Shown: positions 15,963 to 23,811 of the stretch, in pieces
Position numbering within the stretch: the first letter of the stretch is position 1
How the letters are laid out: each line of letters begins with the position of its first letter
Source: E44-bin89 sp034409565
Lineage (GTDB): Bacteria > Chloroflexota > Dehalococcoidia > Dehalococcoidales > RBG-16-60-22
DNA length: 64,000 nucleotides
NCBI GenBank assembly: GCA_034409565.1
Contig: DAOUMS010000003.1
Coordinates: 62,001-126,000, forward strand
Reading direction: 5' to 3'
Notes under the pieces: generated by a model
What the model was told of the DNA's origin: nothing
The model's database searches: none
Seen by the model: only the letters and a program-made list of their open reading frames with translations
Program-made: the position numbers and the translations under genes

Positions 15963-17225
15963 ATGACAGTTTCAATGAGTTACCCCAGGGTTGCGCTGGA
16001 TACATTGGGCTGCAAGCTGAATCAGGCGGAAACGGAGTCGCTGGCACGGGAACTGGCCGCGGCCGGGTATGAAATAGTGGACTCGGTGGCTGAGGCCGAC
16101 GTATATATACTGAATACCTGCACGGTGACGCACCTTGCCGACCGCAAGGCAAGGAACCTGCTCCGGCAGGCACACCGCCGGAACGGCCATGCCCGACTGA
16201 TAGCCATCGGCTGCTATGCGGAGAGGTCGCCTCAGGAGCTGGCCCGGATAGAGGGCGTTGACCTTGTTCTGGGCAATAACCGGAAGGCGCAGGTGCTCGA
16301 TAGGCTGCCGGAATTTGGCTGCCCGTCATCATTGGCCGGTCACCGGCCGTACCAGTATGGTCGCAACCGCTCTTTCCTGAAAATCCAGGATGGTTGTAAT
16401 AATTATTGTCGCTACTGCATCGTGCCGCTGGTGCGGCGCCGGGTGGAAAGCGTGCCCGCGGCGCGGGTTATTGCCGAAGTTAAGAAGCGGATGGACGGTG
16501 GGGTAAAAGAGGTGGTGCTAACCGGGACCGAGATTGGTGCCTATGAATGCGGCGTCAATCTGACGGGGCTTTTAAAACGCATCCTGGTGGAAACGGGGGT
16601 GATGAGGCTGAGGTTATCATCACTGCAGCCCCAGGAAATAACTGTGGGGCTGCTTGCGCTCTGGAAGGATAGCCGATTGTGTCCGCAGTTCCACCTTTCT
16701 CTGCAGAGCGGCAGCGATGCTGTCCTCGGGCGGATGAGGCGACTTTACATGACGGCTGACTACCGGCGAGCGGTGGCTTTAATTAGAGAAACGGTGCCGG
16801 ATGTGGCCATCACCACCGATGTTATTGCTGGCTTCCCCGGGGAGACCGAGGCCGAGTTCGAGGAAAGCTACGGTTTTTGCCGGCAGACAGGCTTTGCCCG
16901 CATCCATGTTTTCCCTTATTCACCGCGGCCGGGGACAGAGGCCGCCGTTATGCCGGAACAGGTTGCCGAGGGGGTGAAGAGGGAGCGGGTCAGGAAGATG
17001 CTGGTACTGGCCGGGGAAAGCGCCCACAACTTTCAACAGCGCTTTCTGGGCCGGACCATGCCGGTGCTGTGGGAGCATAGGCCCGGCGGCGTCTGGTCGG
17101 GCTACACGGCGAACTATATAAGAGTCTACGCCAGAAGCGAGAATGATTTATCCAATCAGTTGCAATCTGTGAAACTGGAAAGCATTTATAAAGACGGGGT
17201 GTGGGGAAGATGGTCAGACTTATAG
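15963..17225 (+). CDS. mtaB: tRNA t6A37 methylthiotransferase MtaB
   Basis: This radical-SAM methylthiotransferase converts t6A37 to ms2t6A in tRNAs. The N-terminal UPF0004 domain starts with LDTLGCKLNQAETE and contains N-T-C-T-V-T-H-L-A-D-R-K-A-R, the MtaB form of the cluster-binding motif. The radical-SAM CxxxCxxC is in C-N-N-Y-C-R-Y-C, and the C-terminus resembles a TRAM end. Upstream in-frame ATG 15954 and GTG 15936 overlap the promoter, so ATG 15963 (420 aa) is chosen. The end overlaps the convergent Fe-S gene by 6 bases. Confidence 0.9.
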   Translation: MTVSMSYPRVALDTLGCKLNQAETESLARELAAAGYEIVDSVAEADVYILNTCTVTHLADRKARNLLRQAHRRNGHARLIAIGCYAERSPQELARIEGVDLVLGNNRKAQVLDRLPEFGCPSSLAGHRPYQYGRNRSFLKIQDGCNNYCRYCIVPLVRRRVESVPAARVIAEVKKRMDGGVKEVVLTGTEIGAYECGVNLTGLLKRILVETGVMRLRLSSLQPQEITVGLLALWKDSRLCPQFHLSLQSGSDAVLGRMRRLYMTADYRRAVALIRETVPDVAITTDVIAGFPGETEAEFEESYGFCRQTGFARIHVFPYSPRPGTEAAVMPEQVAEGVKRERVRKMLVLAGESAHNFQQRFLGRTMPVLWEHRPGGVWSGYTANYIRVYARSENDLSNQLQSVKLESIYKDGVWGRWSDL

Positions 17226-18089
17226 TTCCCTCACCGGGTTTCTGAACTCGCAGCGTACTCTGGTCTGGCACAGTCCGCAGCCGGCAATGCCCACGCCGTA
17301 TTCCTGCCTGATATAGACGATTTCATTGTGCTGGTAGTCGCGACATTTTTTCTTGTCGTGGCCCTTTTCTGTGATGGCGCCGGCGGGGCAGCGGGGAATG
17401 CAGTCCCGGCAGGCATTATTGACATAAAATAAGCAGTTTGAGTAGGGTGAGCTGGCGGTTCGGGGGCTGATGGGGAGGAGCATATCGGTGACCACGCTGC
17501 CGCAGCGGTGGGCGATACCGCGCTCGGTGATGAAACCGTCGGAAAGGCTGAAGGTACCCAGGCCGGCGGCGTAGGCGATGTGCCGCTCCGACCAGTTGGA
17601 AAAAGGGCCCTTCTCGTTGTCCATGGTCTTGAAATAAGGCTGCAGGAAGGGCGCGGTGGCGAGGTGGCCCCTCCCGGTGATGACCTCGACCACGTGCGCC
17701 CTCAGCGCCTCGTTGAACTTTTCCCCGTACCAGCGGGTGTATGACCAGGGGCGCGAAGGGGTCTTTTTTTGCCGCCGATTTGATTTCCGCGTCTTGTCGG
17801 TGATGGGCAGTATCCAGCTGATGACGGACAGGTGCGTGGGCAGGTCGCTGGGACTTTTATCGAAAGCCCTGGCTAGGGCTTCACGCGGCGTAAAATGCGA
17901 GGCGTCAATTATTTTTTTGTACTCCATAAAGATGGGGTCATTGCCATCGGCAAACTGCACCAGTGGCTCGTCAAAGATAAAATCGCCGTTGGTATCAGGT
18001 AAGCGATTCAACGGGCTGTGGCGCACCAAAGCGCTGATTTCTTTCTTGATAAAGGCGGCCGTTTCCTCTGGCTTCATATTAGCTGGCAA
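17220..18089 (-). CDS. QueG-like 4Fe-4S protein (COG1600 relative)
   Basis: This is an iron-sulfur protein of about 289 aa related to epoxyqueuosine reductase and the reductive-dehalogenase C-terminal half. The C-terminal ferredoxin part reads C-R-D-C-I-P-R-C-P-A-G-A-I, then a lone C in K-K-K-C-R-D, then C-G-L-C-Q-T-R-V-R-C. This gives two cluster sites, the second one atypical. The middle region G-L-G-T-F-S-L-S-D-G-F-I-T matches the conserved domain of COG1600 proteins. No Tat signal is present, so it is not a classical RdhA. The start is TTG 18089 or ATG 18077. The function is not established. Confidence 0.7.
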   Translation of the reverse strand: MPANMKPEETAAFIKKEISALVRHSPLNRLPDTNGDFIFDEPLVQFADGNDPIFMEYKKIIDASHFTPREALARAFDKSPSDLPTHLSVISWILPITDKTRKSNRRQKKTPSRPWSYTRWYGEKFNEALRAHVVEVITGRGHLATAPFLQPYFKTMDNEKGPFSNWSERHIAYAAGLGTFSLSDGFITERGIAHRCGSVVTDMLLPISPRTASSPYSNCLFYVNNACRDCIPRCPAGAITEKGHDKKKCRDYQHNEIVYIRQEYGVGIAGCGLCQTRVRCEFRNPVREL

Positions 18090-18140
18090 GATATATACTT
18101 ATCCTCCTGGTCAGGCACCGATTCCCGGAATAATGGCCGT

Positions 18141-18497
18141 TTATTCCGCCTCAAGGGCGTGGGTCAGGACCTCTTTCATATGCTTGCCGGGCATCAGGAA
18201 GTCTTTCTCAGAAAGGTCCTGCCCGATGAGTCGCAGACGCTCGAGCAGGGCGTAAAAGTTAATCGCCCAGCCGATGCCGAATGCCTCGGGAACCACGATT
18301 CGGCTGTCATAGGGGTTCCAGTATGTTTCCCTGATGCGTTCCAGGGTGGGCCGCCTGAGGTCGTAAGGGACGAAGCCAGCCACCTTCCCGTGCCATAGTC
18401 GCTTTTCTCTTGGCTTTTCCAGTTCCTGACATACGGCGACCAGTGTCAGGGTGATTATCGTTGCCTGAAGCAGCCGATTAATAGCTTTTACGTTCAT
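18141..18497 (-). CDS. Small DUF5808-like protein
   Basis: This is a 118-aa protein with a short hydrophobic N-terminal segment (residues about 8-24). The central part W-N-P-Y-D-S-R-I-V-V-P and G-I-G-W-A-I-N-F-Y resembles the DUF5808 domain, where similar Y-N-P-x-D-x-R-I-x-V-P-K and G-W-T-x-N-F motifs occur. No function is known. It begins 10 bases after the GNAT gene and should be its operon partner. Confidence 0.6.
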   Translation of the reverse strand: MNVKAINRLLQATIITLTLVAVCQELEKPREKRLWHGKVAGFVPYDLRRPTLERIRETYWNPYDSRIVVPEAFGIGWAINFYALLERLRLIGQDLSEKDFLMPGKHMKEVLTHALEAE

Positions 18498-18507
18498 GCT
18501 GACTCCT

Positions 18508-18993
18508 TCATGCCGGCGTGTTATCTATTCCCAGCACCACGGAGGTTTCAATCTGGCGCCGGGGAATGTCCCAGTATGTCTCCAGCAGCTGGTCTTTGTC
18601 AGGCAGCAAGCGAAACCCGTGTTTCTGGTAGAAAGAAATCGCCCAGCGGGCGTCTGCCCAGGTGCCTACCAGCAAGCGGGGCGTCTTCACCAGCTGGCGG
18701 ATATAGACCAGCAATTTGCGGGCGATTCCTTGCCGCTGGTGCTCCGGCAGGACATAAGCATGGCGGATGAGGGTGACATCTTTGATTGGTTCCATGCCCA
18801 TGATACCCACCAGTTCCCCTTCAACTTCCCAGCCGAAGAAGGCGACCCGTTCCATCTCTCGTTCCAGTTCGTTCATTGGCATATAGGGCTGCCGGTAGCA
18901 GTCAGCCGGTATAACGCCTGCATACGCTTCGGCAGCTTTGTTGATAATAAAGTATATCCTCTGAGTATCGCTCGCTCGGCACTCACGAATCAT
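18508..18993 (-). CDS. GNAT-family N-acetyltransferase
   Basis: This is a 161-aa acetyl-CoA-dependent acetyltransferase. The acetyl-CoA binding motif A is clear: V-L-P-E-H-Q-R-Q-G-I-A-R-K-L-L, followed by a typical motif B with F-Y-Q-K-H-G-F. The acceptor is unknown. It is preceded by a TTGACT-16-TATAAT promoter (19011-19038) with a leader of about 11 nt and no recognisable ribosome-binding site. It forms a two-gene unit with the DUF5808-like gene. Confidence 0.85.
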   Translation of the reverse strand: MIRECRASDTQRIYFIINKAAEAYAGVIPADCYRQPYMPMNELEREMERVAFFGWEVEGELVGIMGMEPIKDVTLIRHAYVLPEHQRQGIARKLLVYIRQLVKTPRLLVGTWADARWAISFYQKHGFRLLPDKDQLLETYWDIPRRQIETSVVLGIDNTPA

Positions 18994-19010
18994 GACATTC
19001 AGTTACCAAA

Positions 19011-19038
19011 ATTATACCATGTGCATCGTGATAGTCAA
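19011..19038 (-). promoter_or_regulatory. Promoter of the GNAT gene
   Basis: On the minus strand TTGACT (19033-19038), a 16-base spacer and TATAAT (19011-19016). The predicted leader to ATG 18993 is about 11 nt. Confidence 0.6.
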
Positions 19039-19110
19039 AAGATATGAGGCGCTGAGCCACCGACTGGCGGCCCATTGCGGTTGCTGGCGGCGACTTTGTG
19101 GCCCGGCCTT

Positions 19111-19746
19111 TTAATGCCGTTCCATGCTCTCAATTATAATTTCAGCGGCGAGCCTGGCACCGATACCCGCAAGCAGGGCACATTTTTCGTACCCTTTTGC
19201 TTCGAGAAAGGCTTGCCTGTTCTCTGCGCTGGCCCGGGGGTCCATGAAGCGGCCGAATACCACGTTCTCCTGTATTTCAGCACACTGCAGTGAACCGAGC
19301 ATTTCTTCAAAGCGGGGCAGAAATTCGCGGGCAGCGTTCATGGCGGCGGTGGTGCCTTCATAGTTGGTCATGTCCTCGCTGCCGAAATAAAGCCCGAGGC
19401 TAATCAGGCCTCCGGATACGGCCCCGCAGATTCTGCCCGTGGAACCAAAGCCGGGGAACGGTGAAAGCGCTTTGATAATATCCATGTCCCCCAGCCCGAA
19501 CTCCTCCATCACGGGAAGAGCTGCGCCCTTGGCTCAGCTGTGGCTGAGGAACTCACTTTCCTCGCCTTTTCGTTGCACGCGGTCCAGGACCGCTCCTTTA
19601 TTGGCCACTATTTCCGGGCACAGCAGGGTCTTTCTGGGAATGCCTTCTTCGTCGAGCTTGTGGAACCAGTCTTTGATAACCGCCGTATCCCAGGATTTTT
19701 CCGCCAGCGCCTGGACTTTTTTCTTTAATGCCTCGTAATCAGCCAT
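19111..19746 (-). CDS. C-GCAxxG-C-C family redox protein, probable selenoprotein (UGA = Sec71)
   Basis: The two reading frames 19534-19746 (70 codons) and 19111-19533 are in the same frame and separated only by one TGA (19534-19536). Read through, they give 211 aa. The family has four conserved cysteines: a first Cys, C-G-A-x-x-G, C and C. Here C107-G-A-V-S-G-G, C155 and C189 are present, and the TGA falls exactly where the first Cys is expected (S-H-S-[UGA]-A-K-G-A-A-L, residue 71). A stem-loop begins 11 nt after the UGA. Selenoprotein members of this family are known, so Sec is the best reading; a nonsense mutation is the alternative. ATG 19746 follows AAGGGGGG. The protein is a predicted redox-active protein of unknown partner. 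Confidence 0.78.
19499..19522 (-). promoter_or_regulatory. Candidate bacterial SECIS stem-loop
   Basis: On the minus strand AGCTCTTCC (19514-19522) pairs over nine positions, two of them G-U, with GGAGGAGTT (19499-19507) around the loop CGTGAT. It starts 11 nt after the in-frame TGA at 19534-19536, the same distance as in the E. coli fdhF SECIS, and the loop carries a G-U pair of bases as expected for SelB binding. Confidence 0.6.
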
Positions 19747-19799
19747 ATGCCATCCCCCCTTTGAAGTTGATTGGCTAATTGTTGACTGTCATTTTGTGC

Positions 19800-20561
19800 C
19801 TACCAGATGGTGGAGCCACCCTCGATGAGCAGCGTCTGTCCGGTCATGAAGTTGGAGGCTTCCGACGCCAGAAAAACGGCTGCGCCCATGTAGTCCGAAG
19901 TGTCACCGACTCTGCCCAGCGGGAGGGATGCTATCATCTGCTTGAGCTTGTCCGGGTTTTCTTTATAGTATTGTTCGTTCAGGGGGGTGATGGTGGGGCC
20001 GGGCCCAATGGCGTTCACGTTGATATTATACTTCGCCCATTCCACGGCCAGGCCGCGTGTCAGATGGGATACGCCAGCTTTGGAAGTGGCATATACCGAG
20101 CGCTCCGGCGTGGCCCGCTGGCTGGCATCGGAGGAGATGTTGATTATCTTCCCCTTTTTCTGTTTTATCATCTCTTTGCCCACGAGCTGGCAGCAGAAAA
20201 ACATACCCCGGAGATTGATGTTTATCATGTAGTCCCAGTCTTCACGGGTGATTTCCTCCGCCAGCTTCCTGATGATAACCCCGGCGTTATTAACCAGAAT
20301 ATCTATTTTCCCGTAATTCGCCATTACCTTTGCTACCAGGGCCGCTATGGACGACTCATCTCTGACGTCCACAGGCATCGAGGTAGCCTTTAGCCTTTCT
20401 TTCTTCAGGTATTCCGCAGCCTTTTTCCCTTCTTCCGCCCGGCGGTTGGCGATGACAACCGTGGCCCCGGCCTGGGCAAGGCCGCGTGAAATAGCAAGGC
20501 CAATCCCCTGGTTGCCACCGGTCACTATGGCCACTTTTCCAGAAAGATCAAATATATCCAT
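19800..20561 (-). CDS. Short-chain dehydrogenase/reductase
   Basis: This is a 253-aa classical SDR using NAD(P)H. The cofactor loop is TGGNQGIG, N-N-A-G follows, and the catalytic Ser, Tyr and Lys are in N-I-S-S-D-A-S and Y-A-T-S-K-A-G. The sequence is closest in style to gluconate 5-dehydrogenase or 3-oxoacyl-ACP reductase, but the substrate is open. ATG 20561 is 8 bases after AAGGAGG and is preferred to the in-frame GTG 20570, which overlaps that site. Confidence 0.88.
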   Translation of the reverse strand: MDIFDLSGKVAIVTGGNQGIGLAISRGLAQAGATVVIANRRAEEGKKAAEYLKKERLKATSMPVDVRDESSIAALVAKVMANYGKIDILVNNAGVIIRKLAEEITREDWDYMININLRGMFFCCQLVGKEMIKQKKGKIINISSDASQRATPERSVYATSKAGVSHLTRGLAVEWAKYNINVNAIGPGPTITPLNEQYYKENPDKLKQMIASLPLGRVGDTSDYMGAAVFLASEASNFMTGQTLLIEGGSTIW

Positions 20562-20674
20562 CTTGTACACCTCCTTGTCCTAATTACAATATCTAAATGA
20601 GCGGCGTTCGTCAATGTACCTGCCGGTATGATAAAATGTTACGTCGCTCTTATTTTAATACCTGGATTAAAGAT

Positions 20675-21481
20675 ATGCCATCTTTGGAATTATCTGGTAG
20701 TAAGCCATCATTGATTGAATATCGGAATGTTATCGTCAGCAAGAATGACCGGGTCGTCTTGAACGGCATCACACTGGCCATTAATTCCGGGGAACACGTG
20801 GCCATCCTGGGGCCCAATGGCGCCGGCAAATCGTTTCTCATCAGAACCATTACCCGGGAGTGCTATCCTCATGCTGGAGTTCCTGGTTCTTACGTGCGTA
20901 TACTGGGCAAAGGAGACTGGAATGTCTTTGCGTTGCGGAACCTGCTGGGGATTGTCACCGATGACCTGATGGTACTCTGCACCCGGAACTTCACCTGCCG
21001 GGAGATTATATTATCCGGGTTCTTCAGCAGTATCGGGGTCTGGCCATATCACCATGTGACGCGGGCCATGGAACGGAAAGCGCGGGAAATATTAAAACTG
21101 CTGGAGATATCGCATCTGGCAGGGCGGAATATGAACCGGATTTCAACCGGTGAGGCACGACGCGTCCTCATCGGTCGGGCTCTGGTACATGACCCCCAGG
21201 CGCTGGTCCTGGATGAGCCGACCTCAAGTCTGGACTTTCACGCCGCCCATAATCTTCGGAATATGTTGAGCAAGATTGCCAGTACCGGCACCGGTATTAT
21301 TATGATGACGCATAATACGGTGGATATAATACCTGAGATTGACCGTGTCATCCTCCTCAAGGCGGGTCGAGTTTTCCAGGACGGCAATAAAGAGAAGGTG
21401 CTTACCTCGGAGGCACTTTCCCATCTCTTTGGCACGCCACTGGAGGTAATGAAGCGCGACGGGTATTATTATATCTGGTAA
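20675..21481 (+). CDS. Orphan ABC transporter ATP-binding protein
   Basis: This is a 268-aa ABC ATPase. Walker A is LGPNGAGKSFLIR, the signature is the unusual RISTGEARRVLIGRAL (S-T-G-E for S-G-G-E), Walker B is ALVLDEPTSSLD and the switch is M-M-T-H-N. No permease or binding protein is adjacent, and it resembles stand-alone ModF-type or iron-complex ATPases. Upstream in-frame GTG/ATG codons (20597 on) are possible, but ATG 20675 gives the normal N-terminus. It is divergent from the SDR gene. Confidence 0.8.
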   Translation: MPSLELSGSKPSLIEYRNVIVSKNDRVVLNGITLAINSGEHVAILGPNGAGKSFLIRTITRECYPHAGVPGSYVRILGKGDWNVFALRNLLGIVTDDLMVLCTRNFTCREIILSGFFSSIGVWPYHHVTRAMERKAREILKLLEISHLAGRNMNRISTGEARRVLIGRALVHDPQALVLDEPTSSLDFHAAHNLRNMLSKIASTGTGIIMMTHNTVDIIPEIDRVILLKAGRVFQDGNKEKVLTSEALSHLFGTPLEVMKRDGYYYIW

Positions 21482-21524
21482 TCAGATGAAGACCGATTAG
21501 AAAACATTGTCAGGAGGCGTGAGG

Positions 21525-22367
21525 ATGGAGCGAAGCAAAGTAACCCCCCAGTATTTATTGGCCAAGAAACAGCGGGGGCAAAAGATAGTGCGTGTCACCT
21601 GCTATGACTATCCGATGGCGCTACTTTCCGAGCGTGCCGGGGTGGATTCCATACTGGTCGGTGACTCACTGGCCATGGTTATCTGCGGGAAGAACAACAC
21701 CATGCCCGTTACCATGGAGGAGATGATTTACCATTGCCAGGCGGTAATGCGTGCCGTTAAATACTCACTGGTGATAGGTGACCTTCCCTTCTTATCTTAC
21801 CAGACTGGCATAAGGGATGCGGTCTATAACGCGGGCCGTCTGCTGAAGTACGGGGGTGTGGATGCGGTTAAGCTGGAAGGGGGCAAGGAGTATGCGGATA
21901 CCGTAAAGGCCATTGTCGATGCCGGCATCCCGGTGGTGGGTCATATAGGATTGACGCCACAGATGCTCTCCAGGTTGGGGGGATTCAAAGTCCAGGGTAC
22001 CGACCTGGGAACGGCACGCAAACTGGTTGCAGATGCCAGAGCGCTGGAAGAGGCGGGAGCCTTCATGTTGACCCTGGAATGTGTGCCTGACCGCCTCGCG
22101 GGGTTCATCTGCCAGGAGCTTAAAATTCCGGCCACCGGTATCGGCAGCGGCCCCTACACTGATGGACAGAGCTTGAATTTCTATGACCTGGTAGGGCTTT
22201 TTGAGAAGTTCACGCCCAAATTTGTGAAAAAATATGCCAACTTATCTCAGGATATCCTGCAGGCATTGCAAAAATACAAGGCAGAGGTGGAGCAGGGCAC
22301 CTACCCCGGGCCGGAGCACAGCTATCACATCCAGGACGAGGTGTTAGCCCAGGTCACCGAGCACTAA
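21525..22367 (+). CDS. panB: 3-methyl-2-oxobutanoate hydroxymethyltransferase
   Basis: This is the first enzyme of pantothenate synthesis; it transfers a hydroxymethyl group from methylene-THF to 2-oxoisovalerate. The 280-aa protein contains the family motifs VGDSLAMV, DLPFLSYQ, VKLEGG and GHIGLTPQ, with catalytic Glu in T-L-E-C-V-P. ATG 21525 is 7 bases after AGGAGG. It directly follows the orphan ATPase gene. panC is not in the window. Confidence 0.95.
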   Translation: MERSKVTPQYLLAKKQRGQKIVRVTCYDYPMALLSERAGVDSILVGDSLAMVICGKNNTMPVTMEEMIYHCQAVMRAVKYSLVIGDLPFLSYQTGIRDAVYNAGRLLKYGGVDAVKLEGGKEYADTVKAIVDAGIPVVGHIGLTPQMLSRLGGFKVQGTDLGTARKLVADARALEEAGAFMLTLECVPDRLAGFICQELKIPATGIGSGPYTDGQSLNFYDLVGLFEKFTPKFVKKYANLSQDILQALQKYKAEVEQGTYPGPEHSYHIQDEVLAQVTEH

Positions 22368-22397
22368 ATAAAACCCTTATCTCATTGACCTGAATTC

Positions 22398-22491
22398 AGG
22401 GCGCCGATACCGAAGCCGACCCCATTTACCAGGCGATACATGCTCAGCTTGGCGGCGGCAACATTATCATTCACAACAATTAAGGGCTTTC
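22398..22491 (+). pseudogene. Possible C-terminal remnant of an unidentified gene
   Basis: Immediately after an in-frame TGA, an open stretch of about 29 codons ending in TAA (near 22490) reads like protein rather than noise (A-D-P-I-Y-Q-A-I-H-A-Q-L-G-G-G-N). It has no start codon. I do not recognise the family. It lies in the 613-base gap between panB and the first gene of the element. Confidence 0.25.
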
Positions 22492-22518
22492 ATTAGCCGT
22501 CAAGCACGGGGCGAATAA

Positions 22519-22552
22519 GCGGAAAGGGGGCTTCTGGATAGGCCCCCTTCTG
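22519..22552 (+). terminator. Stem-loop terminator in the panB-element gap
   Basis: AAGGGGGC and GCCCCCTT form a perfect 8-bp stem (with partly paired flanks) around TTCTGGATAG, followed by a T-rich stretch. It probably ends the panB transcript just before the left end of the integrated element. Confidence 0.6.
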
Positions 22553-22646
22553 CTTTCATTTATGATTTGTGGCCATCAGCCAGCGGCTGGTTAATCTGGT
22601 GATTAGCTAGATAACGAACTAGAAAGTGGTTAAATGCGCGCCTGGA

Positions 22647-22678
22647 GGGATTCGAACCCACGACCCTCGGTTCCGAAG
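22647..22678 (+). repeat. Left attachment core (partial tRNA-Arg 3' copy)
   Basis: 32 bases identical to 30429-30460. The flank GCGCGCCT (22636-22643) also matches the tRNA acceptor end, but the bases between differ. It carries no tRNA 5' half, so it is not a functional tRNA. Confidence 0.88.
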
Positions 22679-22785
22679 TTATACAACGAGCCTGTTTTCT
22701 ATTGTCTTTGAAGCTAAACTGATGTTTCGTGCCGACTCCTGTTTTATCCTCAAAACCTTCTTTTTTAACCCATCAGTTAAATTCA

Positions 22786-22809
22786 TTAGTGCCAAATTGG
22801 TGCCAATTT
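22786..22809 (+). repeat. Left arm-type repeat pair
   Basis: Two tandem GTGCCAA units 11 bases apart within TTAGTGCCAAATTGGTGCCA. Nearly the same pair, in the same orientation, occurs at 30338-30360 near the other end. They are likely integrase arm-binding sites. Confidence 0.55.
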
Positions 22810-22980
22810 TTTCTCACGTGACCGCTACGCAGGCAATGAATTACTGGCGCGCCCCTTTGGGGCTTGCGTCCTTGTTCGTTACAGCGTACATAGTGAGAAG
22901 TCTAGATTGTCCGCTTCACTCTCAAGGTTTTTAAATAATGTTTCAACCATTGATTCTATAATTGTGCTAAAATAGGTCAA

Positions 22981-23811
22981 ATGGAAAATGCAGACACTAT
23001 AAAACTTATAGTAAAAGCTTCGGTACAGTCCTTTGCAACAGGCTTTAAGGGAAGACATGAAGGCGAAGTGGATGACCCCGAAGGCACTATAAATATTAAG
23101 ATACATAACGTATTTATTGAAGCTCTCGGTAAAGAAATTCAATACTATTCTGCTTTAGCACGTTCACTTGATAGTTCTCTTGGAAATATGCTTGAAAAAA
23201 TGGCAATAAATATAGCAGAGATGAACTATGAAGTCCAGAATCATGTTGAGGGATACATAACACCATCTCAAACAGGGAAAATAGCTGAAATACTTGAGAA
23301 ATACAAACGTTATGAGATAAGACCGGATATAAAAGACTATCAATGCTTGAGGGATATGAAAGAGGAAAAGGCATCCAGGCTAACAAGGCACGATAGCGAC
23401 TATTACTTGATTGATAGAGACACTAATGACCGTTTTCTAATTGAACTTAAAATCGGGGGCGATTTGGACAACAAAAAGGCTCGGTCAGAAAAAGAAGCTA
23501 TATTGGAGCAATATGCTATTCTGGCAAATTCGCTTGATAATGAAGTAAATATATCAGTACATTTTGCCACCGCATATAATCGCTTTGGGGAAGACAAACC
23601 TTGGTTGCAACAACGTGTTAGACAGTATTTTGCAGACAGCGAATTGCTTATAGGCAGAGATTTTTGGAATTTTGTATGCAAGTCTGAGACTGGATATGAC
23701 ACTGTATTATCTGCGTACAGACAGAATGCACACCTTATTATATCAACGCTGGATGATATAAAAAAACTATATTTGGATAATCGACGTGAACAACCAAAGA
23801 TGTTTGATTAA
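22981..23811 (+). CDS. Type II restriction endonuclease, TdeIII/MjaII-like
   Basis: This is a 276-aa protein preceding and overlapping a DNA methyltransferase gene by 26 bases. A probable PD-(D/E)xK core is seen around Y-Y-L-I-D-R-D-T-N-D and I-E-L-K-I-G-G-D-L-D-N-K-K-A. The E-L-K-x-G-G-D-L-D-N-K-K-A block recalls the TdeIII/MjaII family (GGNCC cutters). The family assignment is from memory of that motif and is tentative; the role as the nuclease of this R-M pair is better supported by position. ATG 22981 opens the element's left gene block. Confidence 0.6.
   Translation: MENADTIKLIVKASVQSFATGFKGRHEGEVDDPEGTINIKIHNVFIEALGKEIQYYSALARSLDSSLGNMLEKMAINIAEMNYEVQNHVEGYITPSQTGKIAEILEKYKRYEIRPDIKDYQCLRDMKEEKASRLTRHDSDYYLIDRDTNDRFLIELKIGGDLDNKKARSEKEAILEQYAILANSLDNEVNISVHFATAYNRFGEDKPWLQQRVRQYFADSELLIGRDFWNFVCKSETGYDTVLSAYRQNAHLIISTLDDIKKLYLDNRREQPKMFD

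Noticed and set aside
19507..19512. GTG/ATG at 19507-19512 as the start of a separate short C-GCAxxG-C-C gene
   Set aside because: The N-terminal part in the same frame has its own ribosome-binding site, and the first conserved Cys column falls on the TGA. Reinitiation would lose that residue.
22636..22678. A second tRNA-Arg gene at the left end of the element
   Set aside because: Only the 3' part is present; there is no D arm or 5' acceptor strand.
22626..22934. 102-codon frame across the left attachment core
   Set aside because: It reads through the tRNA fragment and the repeat arms, and the product is not protein-like.
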